Below are positions 1-10,524 of a stretch of DNA of 64,000 nt, in pieces; within the stretch, counting starts at the first letter, position 1, and each line of letters begins with the position of its first letter. Both the position numbers and the translations under genes were made by a program. The notes below the pieces were generated by a model. That model did no database searches and had not been told where the DNA came from. It saw only the letters and a program-made list of their open reading frames with translations. This stretch comes from Berberis thunbergii (Eukaryota; Streptophyta; Magnoliopsida; Ranunculales; Berberidaceae). The stretch is from contig QNQO01000220.1 in the NCBI GenBank assembly GCA_003290165.1, forward strand, positions 407,001 to 471,000, in the 5' to 3' direction.

Positions 1-314
1 AAAGCCAAAGGTTAAAAACCCAAACAATGAAGGTGAATGAAGAACAAAAGTTAATGATATGCACCAACAAAACATGGTAATGTTGTAGTGGCATTCCGGA
101 GAAGTAACAGTGAGTTTTAATAAGTATACTGAATCACAAATAAGGACCATAGATCTTTTTCTCCTTTACCACTTAGTTGCACCATTTGCAATAAACCAAT
201 TCCAAGCTCATGATTTTTCCATTAAGTAGCATTATGTTCCCAAATATCATAATCAAGATCACTACATTATAAAGTGATTAACAGTAATTGCAATGAGTAG
301 ACATCACCAGACAC
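1..314 (-). other. Intron of the SNIP1/DAWDLE-like gene (continues off the left edge)
   Basis: This AT-rich stretch follows the first coding exon on the minus strand. No exon with SNIP1/DAWDLE similarity is visible, and the remaining exons, including the FHA domain, are expected to the left of position 1. Two donor sites are possible on the minus strand: GAG|GTGTCT, ending the exon at 315, and CTG|GTGATG, ending it at 308. Confidence 0.5.
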
Positions 315-1046
315 CTCGTCACGCGCTCCGCCTTTGGAAACCCTTGAAGGCAAATTTGAATTGTGTCTATTAATATTGCCTCGAGCTGGTGGAGACTCTG
401 ATCTCCTATGTCTCGACTTGGAAGAAACCCCATCTTGCTTATCCCGGTCAGATCTTTCACGCCTATCAATCAAATCATCACGATTATGTCTCTCCTTATC
501 ACCTTCACAACTATGATGCCTCTCCGTGTCACCTTCAAGACTATAATGCCTTTCCTTATCACCTTCACGATGATGTTTCTCTTTCTTGCCTTCTCGTTTC
601 TGCCTCTCCTTGTCACCTTCCCTACTATGCCTCTCCTTCTCCCCTTCTCGTTTATGCCTCTCCTTATCGCCCACCCAAGAGCTGTTCCTCGAACGTTCTC
701 TATCACTTCCTTTATCCACCACCCTCTCCGACTGAGCTCGTTTTAGCCTCTTTGTCGCTGGAGAAGGCGACTCCGAAGCAGGAGAAGTTGATGATATCTG
801 GCGCTTCGGAGGAGACCTTCCCACCCGACTCACAGGCTTCTCTTTCTCTCTGTCCCGGTGTGAAGAACTGGGTCTAACAGGAGACCTAGCTTTAGCCTTT
901 GGGGAGGTCCTGTGTCGAGCACTCACAGAGGACCTTTCTTTACGAGAAGGAGTGTTTCTTCCTCGAGGAGGAGACCTTCGTCCCCTCACGGGTGAATCTG
1001 AAGAATCGCTGCGCGTTGGTGATCTTAGACCTACTGATGGACTCAT
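315..1046 (-). CDS. SNIP1/DAWDLE-like FHA-domain protein, N-terminal exon (partial)
   Basis: The minus-strand exon starts with MSPSVGLRSPTRSDSS and contains many RS/SP dipeptides, then a Lys/Glu/Arg/His-rich block of degenerate GDKERHKREG-type repeats (about 476-668), ending near KGGARDEV. From family knowledge, this basic, disordered arm precedes the C-terminal FHA domain in plant SNIP1/DAWDLE proteins. These are nuclear factors that bind RNA and phosphopeptides and promote miRNA biogenesis with DCL1. I chose the ATG at 1044-1046 because it matches the family start; in-frame ATGs lie slightly upstream (to 1091). The FHA domain is outside the window, so the identification rests on the arm alone. 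Other SR-rich nuclear proteins remain possible. Confidence 0.72.
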
Positions 1047-1531
1047 CTCTGCATAAACAAAATGAACCCTTTCCTTTAGACGCATTAACACCGATCAACG
1101 AGTAAAGTAGCGAATTCAAGTTTTAGAGGAGATAATGTGCCTTGGTGACAAATCAAAACCCTAACTTTGAAATGTTTTAGCGGCTAAGTATGAGAAACGA
1201 CAGATAGCGCGGCATTGGTGGTGCGTGTGACTGTGAGTGAGTGGAGAAACAATATGAAATTTGATGAAGAACTGACAGAGACATTGAAATAGAAAAAGAA
1301 GGAAACCAATGATGATGATGAGCTTCGTGGACAGTTTAGCTTACTGATGAATAACCGTGTGTGAGAGAGAGAGGGGTTTTGTTCAAGAAGAGGCGAGGGT
1401 TCCTCTTCCGTTCTTGAAGACCCTAGCGATGACAGGGTCACAGGTTTGGCGTTTTTTTGTTGCTTGTAACTCGAGCACGAAAAATTGGGGGTGGTCACGG
1501 TTCGGAATGGTTAGGGATTGGGCTTGTCGTG
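1047..1531 (-). promoter_or_regulatory. 5' leader and proximal promoter of the SNIP1/DAWDLE-like gene
   Basis: This is the upstream region of the minus-strand exon. A telo-box-like AAACCCTAAC lies at 1156-1165, a motif common in plant promoters and 5' leaders of genes expressed in dividing cells. GA/CT-rich runs occur at 1360-1380. No TATA box could be placed with confidence. The region is bounded upstream by a hAT-like insertion whose target duplication begins at 1532, so the native promoter is interrupted about 490 bp before the ATG. Confidence 0.4.
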
Positions 1532-1539
1532 GTCCCTTT

Positions 1540-2745
1540 GGCATCGGAGCGGATTTGAGCAAGGATTTGAGCAAATTCATTCTCATCTCGCGAGGAATTT
1601 TGGATCTCCAGAACCGCTCCGCATATCCATTTATAATTTTTTTTTAAAATCATCCCCGACCCGGACAGATAGGCGGATATTCGCCCCGCCCATTTTACCC
1701 GAAAAAAGAAACAGATCTTAGGATCTGAAAAATAAAAAAAATACAGATCTTCCGTAAAAAAAAGATCTCAGATCTGAAAAAAAATAAAAATTCTCAGATC
1801 GACCAGGAAGTATGATGTGTATTATTACAATATTGTTTTGCCAGATCTAACTACATAAATTATAACAAAAATTACAAAATACAAGCATCCATCCAAAATT
1901 ACAGAAATTACAATGAATCCATACGAAAATTAAAACAAACAAATTACAATGATCTTGATCTGGAAATTAAAAAAAATTACAAAAATTACAATGATATCTT
2001 GATCTGGAAATTAAAAAAAAATCGATCTCAAGATATCAGATCTGAGATCTTGATCTTGATCTGAGATCTTGATCTTTATCTGAGATCTCGATTTCAGATC
2101 TGAGATCTTGATCTGAGATCTCGATTTTAGATCTTGATCTCAGATCTGAGAAGAAGGGAGTTGGGCGAGAGAGAAGAAAGGAGGGTCGTCCTCTGCCACC
2201 CTTCGATGTGAGAGATAAGAAGGGAGGGTTGCTCGCGGGCTTCGCTGTTTTGAGAGAGAAGAGACCCCTTCGCATCGGGCTTCGCTGTTTTGAGGGAGAA
2301 GAAGAGTCGAAGGGACGACCTTCGCTGTGACGAAGGACTGGAGACGAGAGAGAGAGGTGTAGGAGCAAGACTTGAGACGATCGAGAGACGAGAATTGGTC
2401 GAGAGATGGGAGGTCTCTCTGCTTTTGCTCCTCTGTTTGTGAGGGAAAATGGAGTGAGTGACTGAGAGAGAGAGAGAGATGAGAGGCAGAGAAAGAGATG
2501 ATGTCGGTTGGTTTTTATTATGTTTTGTTTTTTTTATAAAGCATTTAAAGGGTTGAGGGTATTTTTGTAATATCAACACTTAAACGGATATCCGCGGGGC
2601 GGATATGGCCAAATCCGTATCCGCCCCGAATATTTAATGGATATTTTTTGGATATCCGTATCCGCCCCAAAATCCGTTTAGGCATATCCAAAACCGCCCC
2701 AAACGGATTGGGTGGGGCGGAAAATCCGTCTCACTGCCATCCCTA
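1540..2745. mobile_element. Non-autonomous hAT-like transposon (1.2 kb) upstream of the SNIP1-like gene
   Basis: The interval is flanked by a perfect 8-bp direct repeat GTCCCTTT (1532-1539 and 2746-2753), as expected for hAT. The right end reads inward from the edge as TAGGGATGGCAGTGAGACGG. The left end begins GGCATCGGAGCGGATTT and appears to have lost the first TAGGGAT. GC-rich subterminal sequence with many GGCGGATAT/CCGCCCC motifs lies at 1650-1700 and 2580-2730. There is no transposase ORF; the internal reading frames are low complexity. Confidence 0.7.
2030..2145. repeat. GATCT-rich simple repeat inside the hAT-like element
   Basis: Irregular tandem repeats of GATCTGAGATCTTGATCT-type units run through this stretch, with related AGATCT motifs scattered upstream from 1710. 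The sequence is close to palindromic and may fold on itself. Confidence 0.75.
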
Positions 2746-2753
2746 GTCCCTTT

Positions 2754-3424
2754 TCATGAAATGTGATTTCTCAAAAATATCAAAATTTTATGGAATATTT
2801 CTCTTTTTTTATTAGTTACCAAAATTTCTTTTGAATTGAATTTTTTTTTCATTAGGTCAATCTCGTTATAATTTTAGTTTAATATTAAAATTTAGTTATA
2901 CAAGTGTTTTTATGCAATATGTAGTTAGTTTGACATTACGAGTAGCGTGATACTCTTTATGTAATTTGTAAGAGTTTAAAATGTTTAACTTATATTGATA
3001 ACTTCAAAATTATAATCAAAATTTTTAAGTTTTTTCTATACACAACATATTTCTTAAAATCAACTTACCGAAATTACCTCGAAAAATGAAATCACAATCC
3101 TTGGTCCCATTTATGTAAAACTGGACGAAACAATTCGGGAATGGATTTTTTGGTAAAAGCAGTTCATTCCCAACCGGTATGAACCAAGACAGTCTGGGAC
3201 TGAACCATGCCATCCCAATTTTTTAAAAAGGCCCAAACCATTTTTTCTCTCTCTGATTTATAAACCAATAAACACTTCTTCACTCCTCCATCTATTTTCC
3301 TTCTTCTTCCAGACTCATTCGATCTTTCTCTCTCAATTTCTCACTGCCAAAGCGTTGAAATCTCTCGTCACACTCTTCTAACAAGATTTTCTTGTTGATC
3401 GAATCGAATTTAATCGAACCACAT
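2754..3424. other. AT-rich stretch without a recognisable gene
   Basis: 2754-3060 is AT-rich with nothing recognisable. From about 3080 to 3230 the sequence resembles transposon subterminal DNA (GGAATGG, CCGGTATGAACC, GGGACTGAACC motifs). It may pair with similar motifs at 4380-4560 as two ends of one degenerate element. 3240-3420 is pyrimidine-rich and looks like a plant 5' leader for the short ORF at 3425. Confidence 0.3.
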
Positions 3425-3511
3425 ATGGATCCTGGATGCCTGGATCTAGGTTGCTTGGAAAAGCAAAGCAAAGAAGACAATACTGTTCTCGAATCTATAC
3501 TCAAGTTTTAG
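3425..3511 (+). CDS. Short unrecognised ORF with a CT-rich leader
   Basis: This ORF has 28 codons starting MDPGCLDLGCLEKQSK and ending in TAG, preceded by about 180 bp of pyrimidine-rich leader-like DNA. The MDPGCLDLGC start looks like a protein N-terminus, which suggests the first exon of a decayed or captured gene. I do not recognise the family. The longer frame at 3589-3942 follows in a different phase. Confidence 0.25.
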   Translation: MDPGCLDLGCLEKQSKEDNTVLESILKF

Positions 3512-3588
3512 TCTATTTTCCTCAATGTTTCAATTATCTTCAAGACTTTCAGTAAAAAAACTAGAGCGAATAAGAAGATACGACACCG

Positions 3589-3942
3589 ATGCATAGAGGG
3601 GTTTCAACACTAGCGAAGAGGGGCTGGAGATTTCACACAATTGGCACTGTTTGCAAGAAAGATTCGTCTTTGGTTTCAAATCTTCTTCTGCAGAGATTGC
3701 TGAAGGAATCAAATTTAGGCGTCAACGTTGTTTTGGATTCAGAGGAGGCGGATTCTTCACTTGGAAATGAAGACTCCATTTTGTGGGAACCTTTAATTAC
3801 GTCTATCAAACATCACTCATCTACGAAATCTCAACTGGTAAGAAAACCAACAAGCCCATTTTCGCGTTTCTTTGGAAGCTCACTAGTTCAGTTTTGCCTT
3901 TTTGTGATGTTTGGTTCATTGGTCATTGCAAATACATTTTGA
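3589..3942 (+). CDS. Hypothetical protein ORF, possible exon
   Basis: An open frame of 117 codons begins MHRGVSTLAKRGWRFHTIG. A good donor (CTG|GTAAGA) lies at 3837/3838, so the real exon could end there after 83 codons. The protein is soluble and mixed in charge, with no domain I recognise. It lies close to the short ORF at 3425 but out of frame, so both may be pieces of one decayed gene. Confidence 0.25.
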   Translation: MHRGVSTLAKRGWRFHTIGTVCKKDSSLVSNLLLQRLLKESNLGVNVVLDSEEADSSLGNEDSILWEPLITSIKHHSSTKSQLVRKPTSPFSRFFGSSLVQFCLFVMFGSLVIANTF

Positions 3943-4039
3943 TATGGATACCCTTTTGAGAAATTAAAAACGAAGTGCGAAACTTTATGGTTGTTGGTAC
4001 CTCATATTTATGGTCGTTTTCATCAAAATAAAAATGGAG

Positions 4040-4620
4040 GCTCCCACTAAGCACCATTTTCAGCCAAGCGTCATCATGTTCATCATCTTCTTCTTTCACT
4101 TGTTCCTAAACTTGTTGATTGCTCTGATACTCTCCGCTGCAACGGGTGCTACACCAAATGCTAAACCGAATGTGTAATAACATAGAAGAGTGAATTTGTA
4201 TGTATTATTTGTTGTAGCTAAGGCAAACATATAACACTTCAAGTTTTGTTTAGATAAACAGTGAGAGAATTGTTTGGGTCGGGTAACAATAAACTTAAAC
4301 AAATAGTGAATAGGAAAATGCATTTGTTTGGGTTGGGTTTTGTTAGGGTTTGAGTTTGGTTTTGTAAATGCTAAAGTAACAGGGATGCATCGGTATGGTT
4401 CGGGACTGAAATGTTGGAAACTGGTTTCGTTCCAATTCCAATTGATCTGAGATCGGGACCGATATGAAATAGTAGAACTTGTTTTGGCATTCTTGAAACC
4501 GTTCGGAACCATACCAGTAGGGGTTCAAATGTGATGGATTGGGATTCTTGTCCAGCACTACGAAAAAATAAAAAAATAAAATAAAAAACCTTTAAAACCC
4601 CCCAATTTGTCCTTGTCAAC
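4040..4620. other. Probable transposon-derived sequence
   Basis: No coding signal is convincing. Region 4380-4556 is rich in GGTTCGGGAC, GAACCATACC and GGGATTGGGATTC motifs, typical of plant hAT subterminal DNA, and ends near GTCCAGCACTA. No target duplication was found, so borders are undefined. Confidence 0.3.
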
Positions 4621-5008
4621 TATATCTTTCTTCCGAGGAAATTTCTACTCTAGTATTCAAAATCTACATTAATTGTTACATTTGTTAATTTACATTCATT
4701 TTGCCATTTACTGACATGACATATTTTCATTGGGCTGTCATTAGATAACTTTTTGAAAAGTAAAAAATGTGAACCAATGAGAACACGTCAAGTCACTAAT
4801 GCTTCTTTATGGTCTGTGATGGAGTCATTGGAGTGGTGATAAGATAGTGAACAAAAGGGTATTTCAGAGCTTATATTCTCTTTTTCTTTTTTTAATCAAA
4901 CTAACTCGCATGGAACATCAAATAAAATGAATGGATGAGATGCCTCAACCCAGTGACCTTGCTATGGAGCCCACCCCACAGGGTTCAACTTCTAGTCAAC
5001 TGTTTGGT
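4621..5008. other. AT-rich intergenic DNA
   Basis: No ORF, RNA gene or repeat border is recognised here. Confidence 0.4.
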
Positions 5009-5160
5009 TAGGGGTGGCAAGTAGTGACCTAGCAAGATAATTCGTTACGACACGAATTGCTCTATAGCTTGCCTAAGTTTGGAAAAATATGACATGAGTA
5101 GTAACCATGTTGACACGACATGACCCGTCAAAATTGTGGACTGAGTTTGGGTTTGAGGTC
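5009..5160. mobile_element. One end of a hAT-like element
   Basis: The sequence starts TAGGGGTGGCAAGTAGTGAC, the TAGGGRTGGCAA-type terminus seen at other hAT-like ends in this window. It continues with CGACACGAATTG and GACACGACATGACCCG subterminal motifs. The candidate left target site is TGTTTGGT (5001-5008). No matching right end was found nearby, so the element is truncated or interrupted. Confidence 0.4.
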
Positions 5161-5206
5161 TTGATGCTAATCTGTTTGTTATCTCTAATTATTATTCAAT
5201 TACTAA

Positions 5207-5208
<2 letters not shown>

Positions 5209-5263
<55 letters not shown>
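5209..5263. repeat. Compound (CA)n(TA)n microsatellite
   Basis: About 16 CA units run directly into about 11 TA units. Confidence 0.95.
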
Positions 5264-5494
5264 TCACACAATTATGATATGCATAGGTTTGAACAACGTG
5301 GAATCTAACAGTGGATGGTATGCATTGATTATTATTGCAGATCTATGCTAAGCAATGAATTACTGTATTCATTAATTGCATACCTGATCCATAATGCATT
5401 CACTGATTGCCTACCATGCTGACAGTATGTCAGGCACAAGTTTGAATTCTCACATGGAGAACAAAGATAAATAGAAAGAATGGGAAAAGTGAGA

Positions 5495-5878
5495 CCTACG
5501 AGCATTGTAGTCAAAGCCATCCAAAGCTTTCGCTTAAAGCCAAAACCCAAGCCATGACATCTCGCTTCGCCTTGGTCAAAGCCAAGCCACTACCCCGAAG
5601 CCACCGCTTTTAGCATTTTTTTGAAGCGTGAAGCCACCAAAGCCATGGCTTTCATTACACAAAAGTCTTTTATTTTTGTCACTTTTATTCTCATTCTCTT
5701 TTTCGCTTTAGAGTTTCACGACTGAATTAGAAAGCTTCAACATAACAGGAGTTGGAAATCTTGTTCAAAGTACAAATCTTCTTACCTTCAATAGAGTTTC
5801 ATCGGAATTTCCATCGTCATGACCCCAAAAAAGGAACCCACATATATATATTGATTATCTATGTATTAATAGTCTATA
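5495..5878. mobile_element. Left arm of the outer hAT-like element (5503-25022)
   Basis: The 8-bp direct repeat CCTACGAG lies at 5495-5502 and again at 25023-25030, bracketing a 19.5-kb interval. The left end begins CATTGTAGTCAAAGCC. The right end, read inward on the minus strand, begins CAAGTTAGTAAAAGTG, an imperfect inverted match. Both arms carry GCTTCGC/TTCGCTTAAAGCCAAA motifs near the ends. The original element was about 0.8 kb; the rest is an Athila-like retrotransposon and its nested insertions, placed between 5879 and 24610. Confidence 0.6.
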
Positions 5879-6385
5879 TGATAGACTTATAAATATTACA
5901 TTTTAAGCCCCCAATTTTATATTTGTTATGTTCTATTATCTAATAAAAAATCTCATTATGTGTATTTTGTGTATAATGAAGGAATTCAAGTATTAATCAT
6001 CAAATATGACACAATAAGGCTAAGTTCAACAATAAAGCTCATTGGAAGATAACACGAGCATTACCAAAGATTTTAAAGCCCAAGGTCTATGAAGTCAAGT
6101 CTACAAAGCACCATCATCTACATATCTTGAGAAAATTAATTTGAAGATTGGACATCCACATGAAAACTTCATCATAGCCAAAAGAAATCTCTACACACTC
6201 CACCATCCATTTTCCAACATATTCCCTGATCTTTTTATGATTTTAGTCCACCATATTCTTTTATCTTTCCCTTATTTTATTCCATCATCCATTCTCCAAC
6301 ATATTTCCTTATCTTTTTTCTTATTTTATTTCACCACCCACTCCACCATATTCTCCAACATATTCCTTTATCCATTATTCATCAA
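5879..6385 (+). mobile_element. Truncated 5' LTR of the Athila-like retrotransposon
   Basis: The sequence starts TGATAGACTTATAAATATT and aligns along its whole length with the 3' LTR that starts at 23180. Shared stretches include ACATTTTAAG, TATTTGTTATGTTCTATTAT and CTCTACACACTCCACCATCC. Homology stops near 6385, where Tat-type sequence begins, so most of this LTR is lost or displaced. The 5 bp before it (CTATA) nearly match the 5 bp after the 3' LTR (TTATA), consistent with a mutated 5-bp target duplication. Confidence 0.65.
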
Positions 6386-8165
6386 ACAACGATCTGTAGG
6401 TATGGTCCGTGCGTCAAGGTTGCTTTGGATTTGCGTTTGTGTCTAGTATGTAGTAGAATACTGTTTAAATGATGGATCGATGTTTTGGGCCCGCAGAGGA
6501 AGAGTTAGGGTTTCATGTATGGTTGCGCTACATGTACGACATAGATCTCACGATGACACGTGTACGGTGTAGGCTGCAGGACGGTTGAGTGTCGGTTACT
6601 CCCCCTGAATTGATGGGGTTGCATGCATCGCCATTAATTGAGCGAACGTGGTATGTGCACTTTTCTTGGAAACCGTTGTTTCTTCATTTTCCACATGGTA
6701 TTCCATAGGGTTGAACAAAAAACCGATCAAACTGATTAAACCGACCAAAGCGATTAAAATTGAATCGATTGGTTTGGTTTAATTTCGGTTCGGATCGGTT
6801 TCGGTTTTAAAAAATTGAAAACCGAAGTGGTCGGTTTGGTTTTCAGTTTTATGTGATTTTAACCGACCAAACCGAATCGATCGAATATATATAATAAATA
6901 ATATATATTTATATATAAATAATATAATATGTTTAAAATAGTTAGTCGATTTGGTTTTATTTTAGTTTTTGTTCGATTTTAATGGGTTCGGTTACGATTT
7001 GCATAAATTAGAATCGATTCGGTTTTGAATCGATTTTGTTAATGGTCAATTCAGTTTCGGTTAGAAAATTTTTAAAACGGTTTAGGTGAAAAACTGAACC
7101 AACAGTTCGGTTTTCAACCTTAGTATTCCATGCGTAACAGTTAATGTAGAAGGCCCGTTTGGTGAACCATTACGCCTATATAATGGTGTTCTCCAATCAT
7201 TGTAGGCACTATCTTTCGCAGAGCCCATCTCCTCTAATGTTAATTCTTGAAGAAAATGTTTTGGATCTTCCAAAAGCAGAAGGTGAATCTCCATTGTTGG
7301 AGTCTCTGAATGTTCTGAAATTTGCCTCGATCATAATCGTTGTTATGTGTGGTCACCTGCTTTTGGTAAACACGTATTTGGTCTGTTATGATCTCGTAAT
7401 TTCTTCTCATATTCTGGGGAAGTAGTACGGGTTTTCTACCAAGGGAAATGCCTTGATGTTACTCTATGCCACTTGTGCTCATGTGTTTGTATACCCCGTT
7501 GCTAACTAATGGTTGATCGAAGTGTTAGCCGATGCGCGATGCTTTTGGGTATGGTAGCTCTCAATCACTTATGGTATTGCACATGGGAAAGGTGGCCTCA
7601 CTCGACAACACTGGGAGACCTTGTCGACGTGGTCGTTGTGGCCATCCTCATCTGCCTTCTTCCATCCCCTTCTGGAGGCAAAAAACCATTTGAGGAAGCC
7701 TGTAAGGGGGTGGAATATCTCTTGAGGAAATCAGTAGCCCATTGTAAGGTCTACAACACTGTTGTACGGTCGCTTTGATGTAGCAATTGACCGTTCAGTC
7801 CTTTCAATCCCCTCTAGCATTGTCTTTATCTTAAGAAGGGGTCGAGCGAAGTATGTTTGCATGTCTTTGCCGTCACTTGCAAATAGCTTGCATGTCCTCT
7901 TTCAGACACCTTTACGTAGTTAGATCGTCTAAGCGAGTCTTTTATTTTATGTCGCACTGTACGCAGATGCTTGTAGTATGTAGTCTTTTGTATCCGCCTC
8001 AGGACACTTGTTACATTTTTCCAATAATCAATAGAGTTTGTTTATGTAACTCTTCCTTTATTTCTTAAATGATTGCAAATCACACAAGTTTTTAAGAACT
8101 AAAACTCTACATTAACTATGGAATGGGAAATAAACAACTGAAAACAGACAGACTGATGAGCGAGA
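6386..8165 (+). mobile_element. Tat-type element: antisense transcription-unit remnant
   Basis: This segment is homologous, in the same orientation, to 30540-31640. Both have a GTGTACG/GTTACTCC block, a CATTAATTGA block, a TATA-like CCTATATAATGG (about 7174), and short ORFs such as 7159-7425. Both end with polyadenylation-like AATCAATAGAGTTTG (about 8028). Both also abut minus-strand gag-protease sequence. I infer a decayed additional gene read opposite to gag, as in Tat elements. The coding part is too decayed to name. A 417-bp hAT MITE interrupts it at 6706-7122. Confidence 0.45.
6706..7122. mobile_element. hAT MITE, 417 bp, perfect 8-bp target duplication
   Basis: Target duplication GTATTCCA occurs at 6698-6705 and 7123-7130. 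The terminal inverted repeats read TAGGGTTGAACAAAAAACCG on the left and TAAGGTTGAAAACCGAAC on the right, minus strand. Subterminal DNA is full of GGTTCGGTTT/AACCGACCAA motifs. No coding capacity. The homologous Tat copy near 30.7 kb runs across this position without the insert, which supports the borders. Confidence 0.9.
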
Positions 8166-10450
8166 GGAATTGATCCTGGACTTGAAGTGAATTCGAATTG
8201 CCCTTGTGGACCGTTCAATGGGCTGTCAAGAAGCTTCAGAGGTTATCACAGAGTAAACCTTGTGGAGGGGTCAATCTTTGTACCGACGGAACGTCGGAGG
8301 ATTATTCCCACTTGCCTTGGCCTTTCCGTTTCATTGGGTGGAAGAGTAGACAACTCTCGCATTGTTTAAAGGTGATGCCCCCGTTGTTGCTTGGCCTGTT
8401 ACTGGTTTAGGCTGCCCCGCGGTATGTAGCTGGATCTAAGACCATTCTATCTATCTCAGTGCGGCGTAATGGAAGCCTCGTGTCGTAGGTTGGCCTCTGC
8501 GTATTGTCCCTTATGAGTGGTTAACAGTGTACTTAACACACTGGTGAAGGGTAGAGACTACTGCCTCTATCTGGTGGAGCCATAGTCTTCCCAAGATAAG
8601 GTTGTAGGTCGACGGTGCGTCTACGACCATGAAGTCTAGAAACAAGACCTTTCTTAGTTGTGGTTCTCCTGCCACTATTGCCAACCTTATCTTCCCGATT
8701 GGAAAACACTTCTCTCCGTTGAATCCAATCAGAGGGTAATGTGAAAACGCAGAGGTGTAGAACAGGATGTTGAGTGAGCTTCATGTGTCCACTAGAGCTT
8801 TTTTTACCTCCCTCTTTACTATGGAGACCGAGATGACTAGGGCGTCATTATGTGGCGCTCGGACCCTTCGAGGTATTAATTTGTCCGTAAAGGTCAAGGT
8901 AGGAATGAGGCTATGAATCCTTGAGTGGCAGATGCGTTTTTCTTCATCCGCGGGTTGTGTCCGCATCTTCAGTAAGGTTCGCTTGCGAGACCTGTACAAC
9001 TGGTATTCATTCGGTCCGACTCCATGAAGGAGATATATTATCCCTTGAGTCTCCTTCGCTATTTTTTTAACTGACTCCTCTCTGTCTCTGGTTTGTTTTG
9101 GTCGCTTCTCAGAGTTCAGAAATTCTTTCAGTTTGCCTCTGCGGATCCAATACTCAACTTCATACCTCAGACTATTGTAATCGTTGGTATCGTGGTACGC
9201 GCAATACTTGCCATTGTCACGCTTGGCGGGTCCCCATGCTGCTTTGGGGGCCACTTTAGATCCTCCCAATTCTTCATGGAGTTTAATACGTCTGATAGGC
9301 GAGCATTAAGGGGTGTCACAGTCTTGGATCCAACATAGTTGGATGTTTTTTTCGGTCTGGACCGACCAGGGTCTAGCCTGTTGTCATTGCGCTTCCTTTT
9401 GCTTCGTTCCTCATCCTCGCGTTTCTTGCCCTCCTTTTATCCTTAGGATTGGAGGGCTTTTTCTCACCTTTGATTTTCCTCTTTATGGTTCTCAGCTCCT
9501 TCAAGGTAATAAGCTTCTGAGCGCTCTTAAAGAGCTCTGTCATGTAGAGGGGGCTCCAAAATGAGGTCTTCGTAGAGTTTTCCTTCATTGAGGCCCGCAA
9601 TGAAGGTTGTCACGGCTGTGTCGTTGCTGCATTCGTCGATGAGAATCAACTAGTTATTGAAACGAGTGACATACTCTCTGAGAGTCTCGTGGAATCTCCG
9701 CTTTAGAGAGAGTATGTAATGTGGGAATTTTTGAAAACACTGGCTCCCTACAAAACAAGTCAGGAACTCCTTTGCCAGTGTGTTGAAGGAGTCGATCGAC
9801 TTCGGCGGAAGGCTGTGGAACCATGTCAGTGCTGATCTTTTCAGACTACTGAGAAAGGTTTTGCACATGACAGACTCGGATCCTTTTTTAAGGGTCATTA
9901 CGTGCTGGTAATGGCATAGTTGGTCGAAAGGATCGGTGGTTTCGTCGAAGAAGTCGAACTTCAGGGAAGTGAACTTTTTTGGAAGGGCCTCATTCATGAT
10001 CTGGTTCACAAATGGAAGAATGGAGAGGTGGTATAGTACGTCCGGATCGTGAGCCCCTCTGCGGAGGGGGTTCCCAGGGTTGAGCCTCTATGTCCTGGCG
10101 ACGGACTCAGCATCAGCCGCGCAGTCTCCCCTAGTCCAATGAGAACTGGTGAGGGCTTGGCTTTTCTGTGCTTGCTCCCTGTCATCCTACGGAGACGAAG
10201 ACCCATGATGCTCCTAGTCTCCATTGGCAGATGGTGGATTTTGTCGCGTGAGAGCCTTATCCGCCTTGCTATTTTTGTATTTGAGATGACAACCTATCGA
10301 TTCAGAGGTCTATTATTGTTGTCGCCGGCTCGGGGGCTTGAGTCTGTAGCACGTGTATGACTGTAGCCACTGAAAGCGGCGGTGTTGTGCCAACCAGAAC
10401 GTTTGATGTGCCCCCTGTTATCTATTTTTGCGTGATCTAGTGGTCACCAT
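8166..10450 (-). pseudogene. Tat-type Ty3/gypsy gag-protease, decayed (element A)
   Basis: A broken gag-pro frame on the minus strand starts at the ATG at 10448-10450 (MVTTRS, matching the gag start of element C at 47770). The retrotransposon gag core lies at 10009-9650, with LCHYQHVMTLKKGSESVMC-like sequence followed by WFHSLPP and REYVTRFNN. A zinc-knuckle-like CAYHDTNDYNSLRYEVEYWI follows near 9200, and the protease start ALVDT at 8781. After a frameshift the protease tail (NLILGR-type) runs to about 8560. Gag would form the particle and protease would process it. Stops and frameshifts prevent function. No RT, RNase H or integrase follows. Confidence 0.8.
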
Positions 10451-10499
10451 CTTTCGGGGTTTTGAAAAGAGACGAAGCTAATGAAAAGTTAAAAACTTT

Positions 10500-10524
10500 A
10501 TCGTCCCCACGAACGACGCCAAAC
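10500..10524 (-). other. Primer binding site of element A
   Basis: On the minus strand, GTTTGGCGTCGTTCGTGGGG follows directly after the LTR end TGCATCA. It is close to the plant tRNA-Asp-type primer site (TGGCGCCGTTGCCGGGGA) used by many Tat/Athila elements. Confidence 0.7.

Noticed and set aside
389..877. Plus-strand ORFs (162 and 112 codons)
   Set aside because: They are antisense shadows of the RS/KERH-rich SNIP1-like exon on the minus strand.
1501..1531. TTAGGGATTGGGC near 1511 as the left end of the hAT-like element
   Set aside because: The flanking 8-mer does not match the right flank; the border at 1540 has the exact GTCCCTTT duplication and continues with sequence similar to the right terminus.
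2036..2579. Overlapping minus-strand ORFs of 110 and 150 codons
   Set aside because: They arise from GATCT and GAGA simple repeats inside a hAT-like element; composition is Ser/Leu/Arg low complexity.
5209..5263. Possible regulatory element in the (CA)n(TA)n tract
   Set aside because: An ordinary compound microsatellite; nothing around it suggests function.
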